A stretch of DNA of 64,000 bases from Bacteroidales bacterium (lineage in GTDB: Bacteria > Bacteroidota > Bacteroidia > Bacteroidales > UBA932): positions 41,007 to 105,006 of the forward strand of contig JAEETP010000001.1 of NCBI GenBank assembly GCA_016290415.1, written 5' to 3'. The notes under the pieces are model-generated. The model did not search any database. It was not told the DNA's origin and worked only from the letters and a program-made list of their open reading frames with translations. Within the stretch, counting starts at the first letter, position 1; every line of letters begins with the position of its first letter. Shown piece by piece: positions 57,701 through 64,000 of the stretch. A program made the position numbers and the translations under genes.

Positions 57701-57821
57701 TCTGACCCTGGGTGTGATTGTAGGTACCTACGCTTCTATCTTCATCGGTACGCCCATTATGTACGACCTCAACCGCAAGCGCGAGGCCAAGGCCGCCGAG
57801 AAGGCAGTAGCAAAGAAATAA
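54756..57821 (+). CDS. secDF: Protein translocase subunit SecDF (fused)
   Basis: 1,021 residues. SecD part: N-terminal helix, the LGLDLKGGMNVMLQ motif, VVERRVNQFGVAQPNIQ, then GQLTTLITGVILYFFGSGPVKGFA in the membrane block. An insert rich in Glu and Ala (about 285-330) lies in the periplasmic P1 region. SecF part: GVDFSGGRTYVVRF, then NDNVVIFDRIRE and the last helices. The protein uses the proton-motive force to pull exported proteins through SecYEG. Fusion of SecD and SecF is usual in Bacteroidota. Ends in a strong terminator. Confidence 0.96.
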   Translation: MQSKGAIRLVAILIGLACAFQLSFTLVTALQERKAAKYAQKVVELEQTKPEFQAVSELNRAFYLDSVNTAANNRYIDSISTEKVYLGYTYKDVKEKEINLGLDLKGGMNVMLQLDLAELVRNCAREKTSDKFNQALKLARERAEETHTDFITLFADAWKEVADGQRLSFDIDLEKFSNEVENKSKITDEQIIDLLRKEAESAINNSYTVVERRVNQFGVAQPNIQKIARTGRILVELPGVKEPERVRKLLQGTAALEFWTTYTASEIMPFLQEVNRDEAAKVAATEPETEVEEAAAEAEPQVAEAVSAEQDSLLTNLAAENAEQDQNEQLEAYRKANPLFGRLQQMGGNNACLGLIHYRDTADVMRMLRNTSVAFPNDFVPALTFKPSSYAANDQYFELVALKSSAGKGAALDGGVITSARVNYSQISGAAEVSMTMNTTGSSRWEVITEQNIGKQIAIVMDGLVYSYPNVQNKISGGSSQITGHFTREEAEDLATVLKSGKLSTPARIVQEQVVGPSLGSQSIKNGMISFALAFLLVLLYMLIWYRRAGFAADIALLCNVLFLFGALVSFGAVLTLPGIAGLVLTMGMAVDANVIIYERVKEELRAGKSLRLAISDGYKNAYSAIIDGQLTTLITGVILYFFGSGPVKGFAAVLVIGIITSVFTSIFIPRLIFEARLARNKDISFDSPATRNFLKNTHVDFIKLRKISYIVSGILCAIALISIFTKGFSYGVDFSGGRTYVVRFDQPTTAEAVRAATMQEFGEAAEVKQFGGASQMRITTKYKVDDRSQATDKEIEGKIYNALKGFFANDMSQEEFTSTLNNPNGIISSDRVDASIASEMQRDAVIAVILALIAIFGYIAIRFTNWTWGVGGVASLVHNALIMIGFFSLFSGILPFTLDVDQTFIAAILTIIGYSINDNVVIFDRIREYKALYPKRSLKDNVNDAVNATLSRTLNTSITTLIVLLAIAIFGGESIRGFAVALTLGVIVGTYASIFIGTPIMYDLNRKREAKAAEKAVAKK

Positions 57822-57844
57822 TTCCCCGTCCGGGTTTAGATAAC

Positions 57845-57878
57845 AAGGGCCGGCATTTCCGCCGGCCCTTTTATTTTT
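57845..57878 (+). terminator. Terminator after secDF
   Basis: AAGGGCCGGC and GCCGGCCCTT form a perfect 10-bp stem with a 6-base loop, followed by TTTTATTTTT. Confidence 0.92.
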
Positions 57879-57888
57879 CCAATTATAC

Positions 57889-58045
57889 AATCGTTGCGAC
57901 GAATATGTTTGGCACCCGCTTGATTATCAGCGGGTTTCGTTGAGTGCTCGTCTCAATCTCCATTTTATTTCGAGAATGAGACGAGGGGTAATCGCTAATA
58001 ACATAAAGCTCAGCAAATTAGCAACAGCTCCACGTCGCAACGATT
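57889..58045. other. Unidentified structured element: 13-bp terminal inverted repeat enclosing three hairpins
   Basis: Part of a 389-base gene-free stretch. Outer stem: AATCGTTGCGACG (57889-57901) pairs perfectly with CGTCGCAACGATT (58033-58045). Inside: hairpin 1 ACCCGCT/AGCGGGT (57914-57935, 8-base loop); hairpin 2 CTCGTCTCA/TGAGACGAG (57947-57955, 57977-57985), continued after an A-A mismatch by TCTC/GAGA with an 11-base loop; hairpin 3 GCTAAT/ATTAGC (57994-58022). Joined together this is a four-way junction. A plus-strand TATGTTTG (57904-57911) fits a -7 box but lies inside the element. No ORF of note, no similarity I recognise. Could be a non-coding RNA, a MITE-like repeat or a protein-binding site. 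Confidence 0.75.
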
Positions 58046-58210
58046 TCAGGTAGTTGCTTTTCGGGAATTTCGTCCGCCACGCGCACCGTGGTGTGCCTTA
58101 GATGCAGGTCTTGAGGGGGAAGGCGTGCGCGAACCCCTGATATCGGCCTTATGAGCACCCCTCTTTCCGTTGTACTTCGGGACCGACCGCTTTTGCGGAA
58201 TCGGACGTGT
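58046..58210. other. Gene-free stretch with small hairpins between the structured element and yidD
   Basis: Contains GCGCAC-CGTG-GTGTGC (58081-58096) and a bulged hairpin CCGACCGC-TTTT-GCGGAATCGG (58183-58204) just before the yidD stop. A plus-strand frame from 58115 runs through an ATG at 58151 into antisense yidD (MSTPLSVVLRDRPLLRNRTC); I do not consider it a gene, though it could be a remnant. Nothing else is seen. Confidence 0.5.
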
Positions 58211-58564
58211 TTACGGTACGGGATCGTAGCCGCTGCCGCCCCAGGGGTTGCAGCGGAGGATGCGCCAGGCGCCCAGAAGGCCGCCTTTGATGATGCCGTA
58301 CTTTTCTATGGCCTCGTAGGTGTAGGTGCTGCAGGTGGGGGTAAAGCGGCAGCTGCGGCCCATAAAGGGCGACAACAGGAGCTTATACAGCTTGATGAGC
58401 ATCAGGAACGGCCAGTTGACAACGCGCCGCACCGCCCTCATAAATGGGGGCAGGGTTTCTGTGGCTAAAAAGCGGGACACGCGGCGTGCCTCGCCTTCGC
58501 CCTCGTGGTGGTGCTTGCCCTTGGGGCGCCCGCCGCGAGCATCGCTATGAGAGTCTGGCGTCAT
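58211..58564 (-). CDS. yidD: Membrane protein insertion efficiency factor YidD
   Basis: 117 residues from an ATG that overlaps the rnpA stop (ATGA). The family core starts only at residue 42 ([20 protein letters not shown]), with [20 protein letters not shown] and [20 protein letters not shown], and would be 76 residues from an ATG at 58441, the usual YidD length. The extra 41 residues are polar with a [12 protein letters not shown] stretch. I kept the long form because of the coupling overlap; either start is possible. YidD helps YidC insert inner-membrane proteins. Confidence 0.9.
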   Translation of the reverse strand: MTPDSHSDARGGRPKGKHHHEGEGEARRVSRFLATETLPPFMRAVRRVVNWPFLMLIKLYKLLLSPFMGRSCRFTPTCSTYTYEAIEKYGIIKGGLLGAWRILRCNPWGGSGYDPVP

Positions 58565-58908
58565 TGCTGCCGGCTTTTGGTGAGGAGCTCCTTTACGGCA
58601 GCCTCAACCACGGGAAATTCACAGATATCCTTGGCGATATATACAAACAGATAGTCTCCGCAGAAACCGCCCAGGCATTCGGCCTGATTCAGGCGGATGG
58701 CCTCGCGGATGCGCCGCTTGAGCAGGTTGCGCTTTACGGCCCGTTTAAAGCTCTTTTTGGGCACGGCCACGGCATAACGCGACACCTCTGCACCACCCGG
58801 CATCCAATAGGCTTTGAGCGGGAATTTGAACAACGGAGAACCTTTGGCGGACAAATTTGCAATTGTCTCGCGCTGCCTCAGGCGTTGTTCTTTGGGAAAC
58901 GAAAACAT
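58561..58908 (-). CDS. rnpA: Ribonuclease P protein component
   Basis: 115 residues. It begins [15 protein letters not shown] and carries the RNR motif in [20 protein letters not shown], which contacts the RNA subunit. It helps mature tRNA 5' ends. The RNA subunit gene is not in this window. rnpA next to yidD is conserved across bacteria. Confidence 0.94.
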   Translation of the reverse strand: MFSFPKEQRLRQRETIANLSAKGSPLFKFPLKAYWMPGGAEVSRYAVAVPKKSFKRAVKRNLLKRRIREAIRLNQAECLGGFCGDYLFVYIAKDICEFPVVEAAVKELLTKSRQQ

Positions 58909-58929
58909 AACCGGCCCGCAGGGGGGAGA

Positions 58930-59676
58930 TTACAGTTTGCTGCAGTAGAGGTTCAGCGCCTGGGCAATTGAAGGAGCCTCGGGCGTGGGTGCCATAATCT
59001 CCACATTGAGACCGGCATCCCTGGCGGCCTTGGCGGTGTTCACGCCAAAGGTGGCCAGCAAGAGATTCTCCTGCTTGAACTCGGGGAAATTCTCCAGCAG
59101 CGAGCGCACGTCGCAGGGGCTGTAGCACACCAGCGCGCTGTAAGAAGACAGGTCCAGATGCTTGATGTCGCTAACCACGGTGTTCATAAACACGGCGCTG
59201 CCGTATTTGAGGCCGGCGGTCTCAAAGGCCTTGGCCATATCGGGACGCAGTCCGTCGGTGCAGGCAATCAGAAACTTTTCGTTTTTATGCTTTGCACCAA
59301 TCGCGTTCAGTACAGACAGGGGCTTTCCGTCGCCAAAGAAAATCTTGCGTTTGCGGTAGACGATATATTTCTGAAGATACAGGGCAATCTGCTGATTCTG
59401 GCAGAAATACTTCATATCCTCCGGCACTGTGACGCGGGTCTCTTCGCAGATATGGAAGAAGGAATCTATCAGGCTGCGGGAGGTGAAAACTATTGCGGTG
59501 TAGTCCAGAATATTTACGTGCTGTCCCCTGAAACTGCGGGTGGAAACGGGGTTTACTGTAAAAAACGGGCAGAAATCGAACGAGAGGCGATACTTTGTCT
59601 CAAGCTCTGCGTATGGCGAATTGTTCTTGGGGGCCGGTTGGGCAACCAGGATTTTCTTTCCTCTTAAATCAATCAT
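58930..59676 (-). CDS. hemD: Uroporphyrinogen-III synthase (HemD), Bacteroidota type
   Basis: 248 residues with weak overall motifs, as usual for HemD. Recognisable are KKILVAQPAPKNNSPY, the IVFTSRSLIDSFF (I-F-TS-xxA-like) segment, the central FLIACTDGLRPDMAKAFE and YSALVCYSPCDVRSLLENFP, ending in MAPTPEAPSIAQAL. It closes and flips hydroxymethylbilane in tetrapyrrole synthesis. The gene order DUF4271-hemD-rnpA-yidD is a Bacteroidales arrangement, which raises confidence. The start overlaps the DUF4271 stop by four bases. Confidence 0.87.
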   Translation of the reverse strand: MIDLRGKKILVAQPAPKNNSPYAELETKYRLSFDFCPFFTVNPVSTRSFRGQHVNILDYTAIVFTSRSLIDSFFHICEETRVTVPEDMKYFCQNQQIALYLQKYIVYRKRKIFFGDGKPLSVLNAIGAKHKNEKFLIACTDGLRPDMAKAFETAGLKYGSAVFMNTVVSDIKHLDLSSYSALVCYSPCDVRSLLENFPEFKQENLLLATFGVNTAKAARDAGLNVEIMAPTPEAPSIAQALNLYCSKL

Positions 59677-60374
59677 ATTCTAGTCAGTGCACAAATAATT
59701 AGCACAAGGGGTAGAATTTCGAGCGTGCAAAGGTACAAAAACCAAAATAAAATAGAACAATTATTTTCTTTAAAAATCTTGAAACTCCTCACAGAGAGCA
59801 AAATAAACAAGATTAAAAGTGTAACGCCAAGTATTATGGCGCTTGCCGCATAGGGCAAATCAAAGGGCAGCCTGCCCGCCAGGAGCACCAGCAAGGCAAC
59901 AGTTGTGAACACAATCACATAAACCCGGTCACAAATCTGCAGCGTGCGCATCATCTCCGGACAGCGTTTTAGCCAGCCAGTCAGCAACATAAGACCAATG
60001 TGCAGCACCGCAAAACCGGCCAGCAGGGCCAGTATAAAAATGAAATTAAGCTGCGAAATGTTCAAAAAATAGAACGCCAGCGCCAGCAGCGGCAGACACA
60101 GCAGCGCGGTGTTGTTTATGGCGTATGTCAGGTTCTTGTTTGCCATTGTGTCTTCCAGCGCCAGCCGGTTGAACAGTGAGCGCCAGGAGAGCAGTATGGC
60201 AATGAAAGAGTTCTCTACAAAAATCAGGAAGTAGAGCAGGCACAGCAGCAGGGCGTAGGTCGTAAGGGCGGGATGGCTCTCCATCACGGTGGACGGGAAG
60301 CTGTCGCCTATGACCGTCATCAGCTCGCTGGACTGCCAGCAGTCGCTGCCTATCGCCTGCAAAAGAGAAAACAT
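59673..60374 (-). CDS. DUF4271 family integral membrane protein
   Basis: 233 residues with about six hydrophobic segments (for example LLCLLYFLIFVENSFIAILL, LAFYFLNISQLNFIFILALL and FTTVALLVLLAGRL). No known function; in Bacteroidales it regularly precedes hemD, and I make the family call by that position and membrane plan. It is nine bases after yciH. Confidence 0.78.
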   Translation of the reverse strand: MFSLLQAIGSDCWQSSELMTVIGDSFPSTVMESHPALTTYALLLCLLYFLIFVENSFIAILLSWRSLFNRLALEDTMANKNLTYAINNTALLCLPLLALAFYFLNISQLNFIFILALLAGFAVLHIGLMLLTGWLKRCPEMMRTLQICDRVYVIVFTTVALLVLLAGRLPFDLPYAASAIILGVTLLILFILLSVRSFKIFKENNCSILFWFLYLCTLEILPLVLIICALTRI

Positions 60375-60383
60375 ATCCCGAAA

Positions 60384-60737
60384 TTAATTGCCCCGCTTTG
60401 CTTTATAGCCCGCCGCCAGCAGAATCTCCACCACGCGGTCGCGCATATCGCCCTGAATCAAAATCTCGCCGTCCTTGGCGCTGCCGCCCACGCCGCATTT
60501 GGTTTTGAGCGTTTTGGAGAGCGCCACCAGATCTTCTTCGCGGCCCACGAAGCCCTTCACGACCGTGACCTGCTTGCCGCCGCGGTTGCGCCTGTCAATG
60601 GCCACGACCAGCTTTTGGCGCGCAGGCTCCAGCGTTTCGGCCTCCTGCACCAGATCGTCTTTGGTGACATATTTGAAGTTGGGATCTGTCGAATACACGA
60701 CGCCCAGGCGGTCTTTCCAGTCGTTTGCCATATTCAA
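60384..60737 (-). CDS. yciH: SUI1/eIF1-like translation initiation factor YciH
   Basis: 117 residues with an N-terminal segment (DRLGVVYSTDPNFKY) and the SUI1 domain, from VAIDRRNRGGKQVTVVKGFV to LIQGDMRDRVVEILLAAGY; KTKCGVGGSAKDGEI is the typical loop. It is related to eIF1 and acts in start-codon selection in some bacteria. First gene of the yciH-DUF4271-hemD-rnpA-yidD run. Confidence 0.92.
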   Translation of the reverse strand: MNMANDWKDRLGVVYSTDPNFKYVTKDDLVQEAETLEPARQKLVVAIDRRNRGGKQVTVVKGFVGREEDLVALSKTLKTKCGVGGSAKDGEILIQGDMRDRVVEILLAAGYKAKRGN

Positions 60738-60753
60738 AGCGCTTACTCGGCTG

Positions 60754-60781
60754 CAAAGTTAAAAACTAATTGCTAAATTTG
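60754..60781. promoter_or_regulatory. Divergent -7 boxes for yciH and the DUF2723 gene
   Basis: Minus-strand TAACTTTG (60761-60754) faces yciH, and plus-strand TAAATTTG (60774-60781) faces the DUF2723 gene, whose ATG is 22 bases away. Both match TAnnTTTG. -33 boxes are not clear. Confidence 0.5.
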
Positions 60782-60802
60782 TGGGATTATACGCTTATCG
60801 AT

Positions 60803-63800
60803 ATGGAGAAAAAATTGTTCGACAGAATCAAGAATATCGTGGCCATCGCGATTCTTGCTATCTCGTCTTTTGTATATCTCTCTACCATAGAACAGACGGC
60901 CAGTTTCTGGGACTGCGGAGAGTTCATAGCATCGTCCTATAAGCTGGAGGTGGGTCACCCCCCGGGAAACCCTATGTTCCAGCTGGTTGCGCGCTTTTTC
61001 ACCATCTTTACCGACAGTGCCCACGCGGCCGCGGCGGTGAACTGCTGCAGCGCGATGTGCAGTGCCTTCACCATCTTTTTCCTGTTTCTGACCATCGTCC
61101 ATTTTGGCCGCAGGATACAGGAAAAACGGCTCAAACCCCTCACCACCGGCAGTGCCATAGCCATACTTGGGGCCGGGGCGGCCGGGGCGCTGGCCTACTG
61201 CTTCTCCGACACCTTCTGGTTCTCTGCCGTGGAGGGCGAGGTATACGCAATGTCGTCGCTGGTCACTGCCATAGTGTTCTGGGCCATCCTCAAGTGGGAA
61301 GAGCATTACGGTGAGCCCTATAACGACCGCTGGATAGTGTTCATAGCCCTAATCCTGGGCCTTAGCATAGGCATCCACCTGCTCAGCTTGCTGGTGATTC
61401 CGGTGATAGTGTTCGTGTGGTACTACCGCAGCCACGAGGGCGAGAAGATGACCATCTGGAAAGGTCTGCTGATGCTGGCGATATCCGGCCTGGTGCTGGC
61501 GCTGATACTGTTCCTGATCATCCCCGGCGTTCCCAAGCTGATTGCCACCGTGGACCGCTGGTTCGTGAACGGGCTGGGCGCGCCGTTCAACCTGGGCGCC
61601 GCCATTTTCAGCCTGCTGATATTCGCGCTGTGCTTTTTGCTGCTGGCGGTTTTCCGCAAGAAAAACAAGCCGGTGGCTCATACCGCCCTGCTGTGCCTGA
61701 CCTGCATATTGATAGGCTATTCTGTGTTTGCCGTGATAGTGATCCGTGCAAATGCAAACCCTCCCACAAACGAGTATTCCCCCGACAACCCTTACACGCT
61801 GGTGCGCTACATCAACCGCGAGCAGTACGGCAGCAAGCCGGTGATTTACGGCGAGAGCTACAAGTCTGTATACGACATCAAAGAAGATGAATACTGGACC
61901 CAGCTGGACGGCAAATACTATAAAACACCCAAGCCACTGGCTGCCGACTATCCCGCCGGAGCCAAGATGCTGTTCCCGCGACTGTGGAGCACCCAGTCGT
62001 CTATGCACGAGCAGTTCTACGACGCCTACACCAACGGCGACTTCCGCGTCAAAGCGGTGCGTATGGCAGACGGCTCGATGCGCAAGACGCAGATGCCCAA
62101 ACAGCGGGACAACCTGCGCTACTTCTTTGACTACCAGCTGAACTATATGTACTTCCGCTATTTCTTCTGGAACTTTGTGGGCCGCCAGAACGACCTTCAG
62201 GGCACCACTCCGGGAGACCCCTGCTGCGGCAACTGGGAGAGCGGAATCAAATTCCTGGACAAAATCCGCCTGGGAGACCAGAGCGTAGCCCCCGACTATA
62301 TTGCGAAGAACAAGGCCAAGAATCACTACTTCTTCCTGCCCTTGATTCTGGGCCTGATAGGCTTGTTTTTCCAGCTGCGTCACGACGGACGCAACGGCTG
62401 GGTCACCTTCCTGCTGTTTATCCTCACCGGCATCGCCATCATCATATACCTGAACCAGCCGCCGTACCAGCCGCGCGAGCGCGACTACGCCTATGCCGGC
62501 TCGTTCTATGTGTTTGCCATCTGGATTGGCCTGGCGGTGATGTCGCTCAAGGACGCCTTTGACAGCCTGCTTGCCGGCAGCAAGAACGGCGCATCCGAGC
62601 CCAAGGGCATCATATCCGCTTCGGTGGCCTCTGCCCTGGCTGTGGCTGTGGCTGTCCTGATGGGTTGCCAGAACTGGGACGACCACGACCGCAGCGGCCG
62701 CTACACCTCTATAGAAGAGGCCTACAACTACCTGAACAGTTGCGGCAAGGATGCTATACTGATAACCCACGGCGACAACGACACCTTCCCCCTGTGGTAT
62801 GCGCAGGAGGTGGAGAGCATCCGCCCCGACATCCGCATTATGAACACCTCGCTGCTGGGTATGGACTGGTACATAGACCAGATGAAGTGCCGCAGCAACC
62901 AGTCGGCCCCGCTGCCCATCTCGCTGCCAAGAAAGGACTATCTCTACGGCACCAACGACTTTATCCGGGTGGTGGACGCCGTGGACGGCCCCGTTTCGGC
63001 TCAGGATGTGATATCCATCTTCACCAATCCCAAATACCGCAACGGCAACGTCGGCTTCATAGCCACCCACACCATAGTGGTGCCGGTGGACAAGGAGGCA
63101 GCCGTGGCCAACGGGCTGGTGCTGGAAAAGGACAGAGACAAGATGGAGGACTATCTGGTGCTCAAGATACCCGAGAGTGCCACCACAATTACCAAAACCG
63201 ACCTTATCCTGCTGGATATACTGGCCAACTACAAATGGGACCGCCCCATCTATTTCGTGTCCCAGAACGGCGACTGCACGTTTGAGATTGCCAAGTGGCT
63301 GCAGTTTGACGGCTATGCCTACCAGATTGTTCCGATAGACTGCCCGCAGGGCTCTTCCGCCAAGCAGATGAATACCGACAAGATGGTGGATCTGGTGATG
63401 AACGGCTACCGCTTTGACAGCCAGAAGGACACCACCATCAACTATGACTATTTCAACCTCTACGCCTTCAGCAGTGTGACTCCGGTGCGCGGCATCTTCA
63501 ACCAGGTGGCCATCAAACTCCTGGAAGAGGACCGCACAGAAGAGGCCGAGGCCGTGCTGGACCGCTGCTACGAGGTTACCCCCGAAAAGAATATGCCATA
63601 TGACATTGCCCTGATTCGCGGCAGCAACGAATATGAGGTGCTCTCCAGCATCAACTGCTACCTGGAGCTGGACAAGTTTGAAAAGGCGCAGAAACTCGCC
63701 CGCGCTTATATGGACGAGTCGCTGAAGTCGATGGTATATTCAATGCAGGAGTTCCACGGGGCGATGCTAGACGAGGAAACGCTGGACCGCGAGATACAAT

Positions 63801-63892
63801 ACGCGTCTTACCTGGCCAATATGTTCCGTGCCCACGGCCATCAGGAAGAGTACGACTGGATAAACGAAAGCATTAAGGCCCTCACCGAGTGA
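60803..63892 (+). CDS. DUF2723 membrane protein (TMEM260/protein O-mannosyltransferase-like)
   Basis: 1,029 residues. The N-terminal half is a multi-helix membrane region with the DUF2723 signature [20 protein letters not shown] and [12 protein letters not shown], resembling GT-C glycosyltransferases (TMEM260 and protein O-mannosyltransferases). About ten helices follow, with a periplasmic loop (about 330-480). The C-terminal part (about 640-1,029) is soluble, with TPR-like segments ([13 protein letters not shown]). I chose ATG 60803 ([11 protein letters not shown]) over a TTG-initiated frame at 60770 because it matches family starts. The acceptor is unknown; Bacteroidota have general periplasmic O-glycosylation, but no link can be shown here. 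The stop overlaps the uvrC start. Confidence 0.87.
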   Translation: MEKKLFDRIKNIVAIAILAISSFVYLSTIEQTASFWDCGEFIASSYKLEVGHPPGNPMFQLVARFFTIFTDSAHAAAAVNCCSAMCSAFTIFFLFLTIVHFGRRIQEKRLKPLTTGSAIAILGAGAAGALAYCFSDTFWFSAVEGEVYAMSSLVTAIVFWAILKWEEHYGEPYNDRWIVFIALILGLSIGIHLLSLLVIPVIVFVWYYRSHEGEKMTIWKGLLMLAISGLVLALILFLIIPGVPKLIATVDRWFVNGLGAPFNLGAAIFSLLIFALCFLLLAVFRKKNKPVAHTALLCLTCILIGYSVFAVIVIRANANPPTNEYSPDNPYTLVRYINREQYGSKPVIYGESYKSVYDIKEDEYWTQLDGKYYKTPKPLAADYPAGAKMLFPRLWSTQSSMHEQFYDAYTNGDFRVKAVRMADGSMRKTQMPKQRDNLRYFFDYQLNYMYFRYFFWNFVGRQNDLQGTTPGDPCCGNWESGIKFLDKIRLGDQSVAPDYIAKNKAKNHYFFLPLILGLIGLFFQLRHDGRNGWVTFLLFILTGIAIIIYLNQPPYQPRERDYAYAGSFYVFAIWIGLAVMSLKDAFDSLLAGSKNGASEPKGIISASVASALAVAVAVLMGCQNWDDHDRSGRYTSIEEAYNYLNSCGKDAILITHGDNDTFPLWYAQEVESIRPDIRIMNTSLLGMDWYIDQMKCRSNQSAPLPISLPRKDYLYGTNDFIRVVDAVDGPVSAQDVISIFTNPKYRNGNVGFIATHTIVVPVDKEAAVANGLVLEKDRDKMEDYLVLKIPESATTITKTDLILLDILANYKWDRPIYFVSQNGDCTFEIAKWLQFDGYAYQIVPIDCPQGSSAKQMNTDKMVDLVMNGYRFDSQKDTTINYDYFNLYAFSSVTPVRGIFNQVAIKLLEEDRTEEAEAVLDRCYEVTPEKNMPYDIALIRGSNEYEVLSSINCYLELDKFEKAQKLARAYMDESLKSMVYSMQEFHGAMLDEETLDREIQYASYLANMFRAHGHQEEYDWINESIKALTE

Positions 63893-64000
63893 ATGTAAGG
63901 GAAAAAGTTAGCTTGCTGCCCCACACCCCCGGGGTTTACCGCTTTTTTGACAGCAGCGGTACGGTGATTTATGTGGGCAAGGCAAAGGACCTGCACCGCC
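63889..64000 (+). CDS. uvrC: Excinuclease ABC subunit C, N-terminal part (runs off window)
   Basis: A GTG at 63889 overlaps the preceding TGA (GTGA) and opens a frame [20 protein letters not shown], then [17 protein letters not shown], the GIY-YIG nuclease N-terminus of UvrC (PGVY, YVGKAK). The window ends after 37 codons. UvrC cuts both sides of the lesion in nucleotide excision repair, in the same pathway as Mfd. Confidence 0.93.
   Translation, partial: MNVREKVSLLPHTPGVYRFFDSSGTVIYVGKAKDLHR

Noticed and set aside
56154-57890. Long minus-strand open frame (578 codons)
   Set aside because: Fully antisense to secDF, which has clear motifs and codon structure; the frame is a shadow.
57904-57911. 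TATGTTTG inside the structured element as a promoter
   Set aside because: It matches the -7 box, but there is no -33 box at the right distance and it would start transcription inside the element, so I only mention it.
61349-63070. Long minus-strand open frame (573 codons)
   Set aside because: Antisense to the DUF2723 gene and without family features; a shadow.

Overview
The window looks like a chromosome segment from a member of the order Bacteroidales with a fairly high GC content. This rests on gene content (EF-G2-like EF-G paralogue, S46 dipeptidyl-peptidase, fused SecDF, DUF4271-hemD-rnpA-yidD block, coaX/OMP/TPR/lptC/ppiD block, type III pantothenate kinase) and on promoters of the Bacteroidota type (TTTG, about 19 nt, TAnnTTTG). 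Rikenellaceae-like GC is compatible, but the genus cannot be fixed from the sequence. Almost all of the window is single-copy core genome; there is no prophage, IS transposase, CRISPR array or integrase.

Layout. 0-9.4 kb (mostly minus): end of a plus-strand gene, then trmN6, lolD and an EF-G paralogue with a degenerate GTPase centre; an S46 peptidase (DPP7-like), an NSS symporter, folA and thyA in one tight unit; a secreted EEP-family nuclease/phosphatase. 9.5-13.6 kb (plus): ychF, aspS, mrp, then tRNA-Gln(CUG) with its own two-box promoter and terminator. 13.7-25.5 kb: FtsX-like permease overlapping mutS, divergent rsmA, an OmpA-family porin-like protein, a 1,240-residue collagen-repeat surface lipoprotein, and a PpiD-like chaperone. 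25.5-35 kb: a long minus-strand train ruvB, C45-type acyl hydrolase, mfd, coaX, outer-membrane protein, TPR protein, lptC, which joins DNA repair with envelope biogenesis. 35-41.8 kb: frdB and frdA (no cytochrome b gene beside them), an alpha/beta hydrolase, hflX, tonB, mdh. 41.8-51.2 kb: ybeY, mnmG, acyl-CoA ligase, gcvH, ruvA, sufS-sufE-sufT-folK, glyS. 51.3-64 kb: floA-nfeD-PD40/SPOR protein, secDF, then yciH-DUF4271-hemD-rnpA-yidD, a DUF2723 membrane glycosyltransferase-like protein and the start of uvrC.

The most interesting parts are not the housekeeping genes. (1) A 389-base gene-free stretch after secDF holds a 157-base element closed by a perfect 13-bp inverted repeat and containing three internal hairpins, so it can fold as a four-way junction; I do not recognise it. 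(2) Two convergent intergenic gaps, 7 kb apart, share identical 17-bp and 29-bp blocks in the same order, a small repeat family with strong hairpins. (3) lptC has an in-frame lipoprotein signal peptide upstream of its first ordinary start codon but no ATG, GTG or TTG to start it. (4) The EF-G paralogue has lost the catalytic His and switch residues. (5) A 238-base AT-rich gap between frdB and ruvB carries inverted repeats and two near-DnaA-box words.

Start codons were chosen by family N-termini, signal peptides and gene overlaps. All function calls come from reading protein motifs; no database search was possible.
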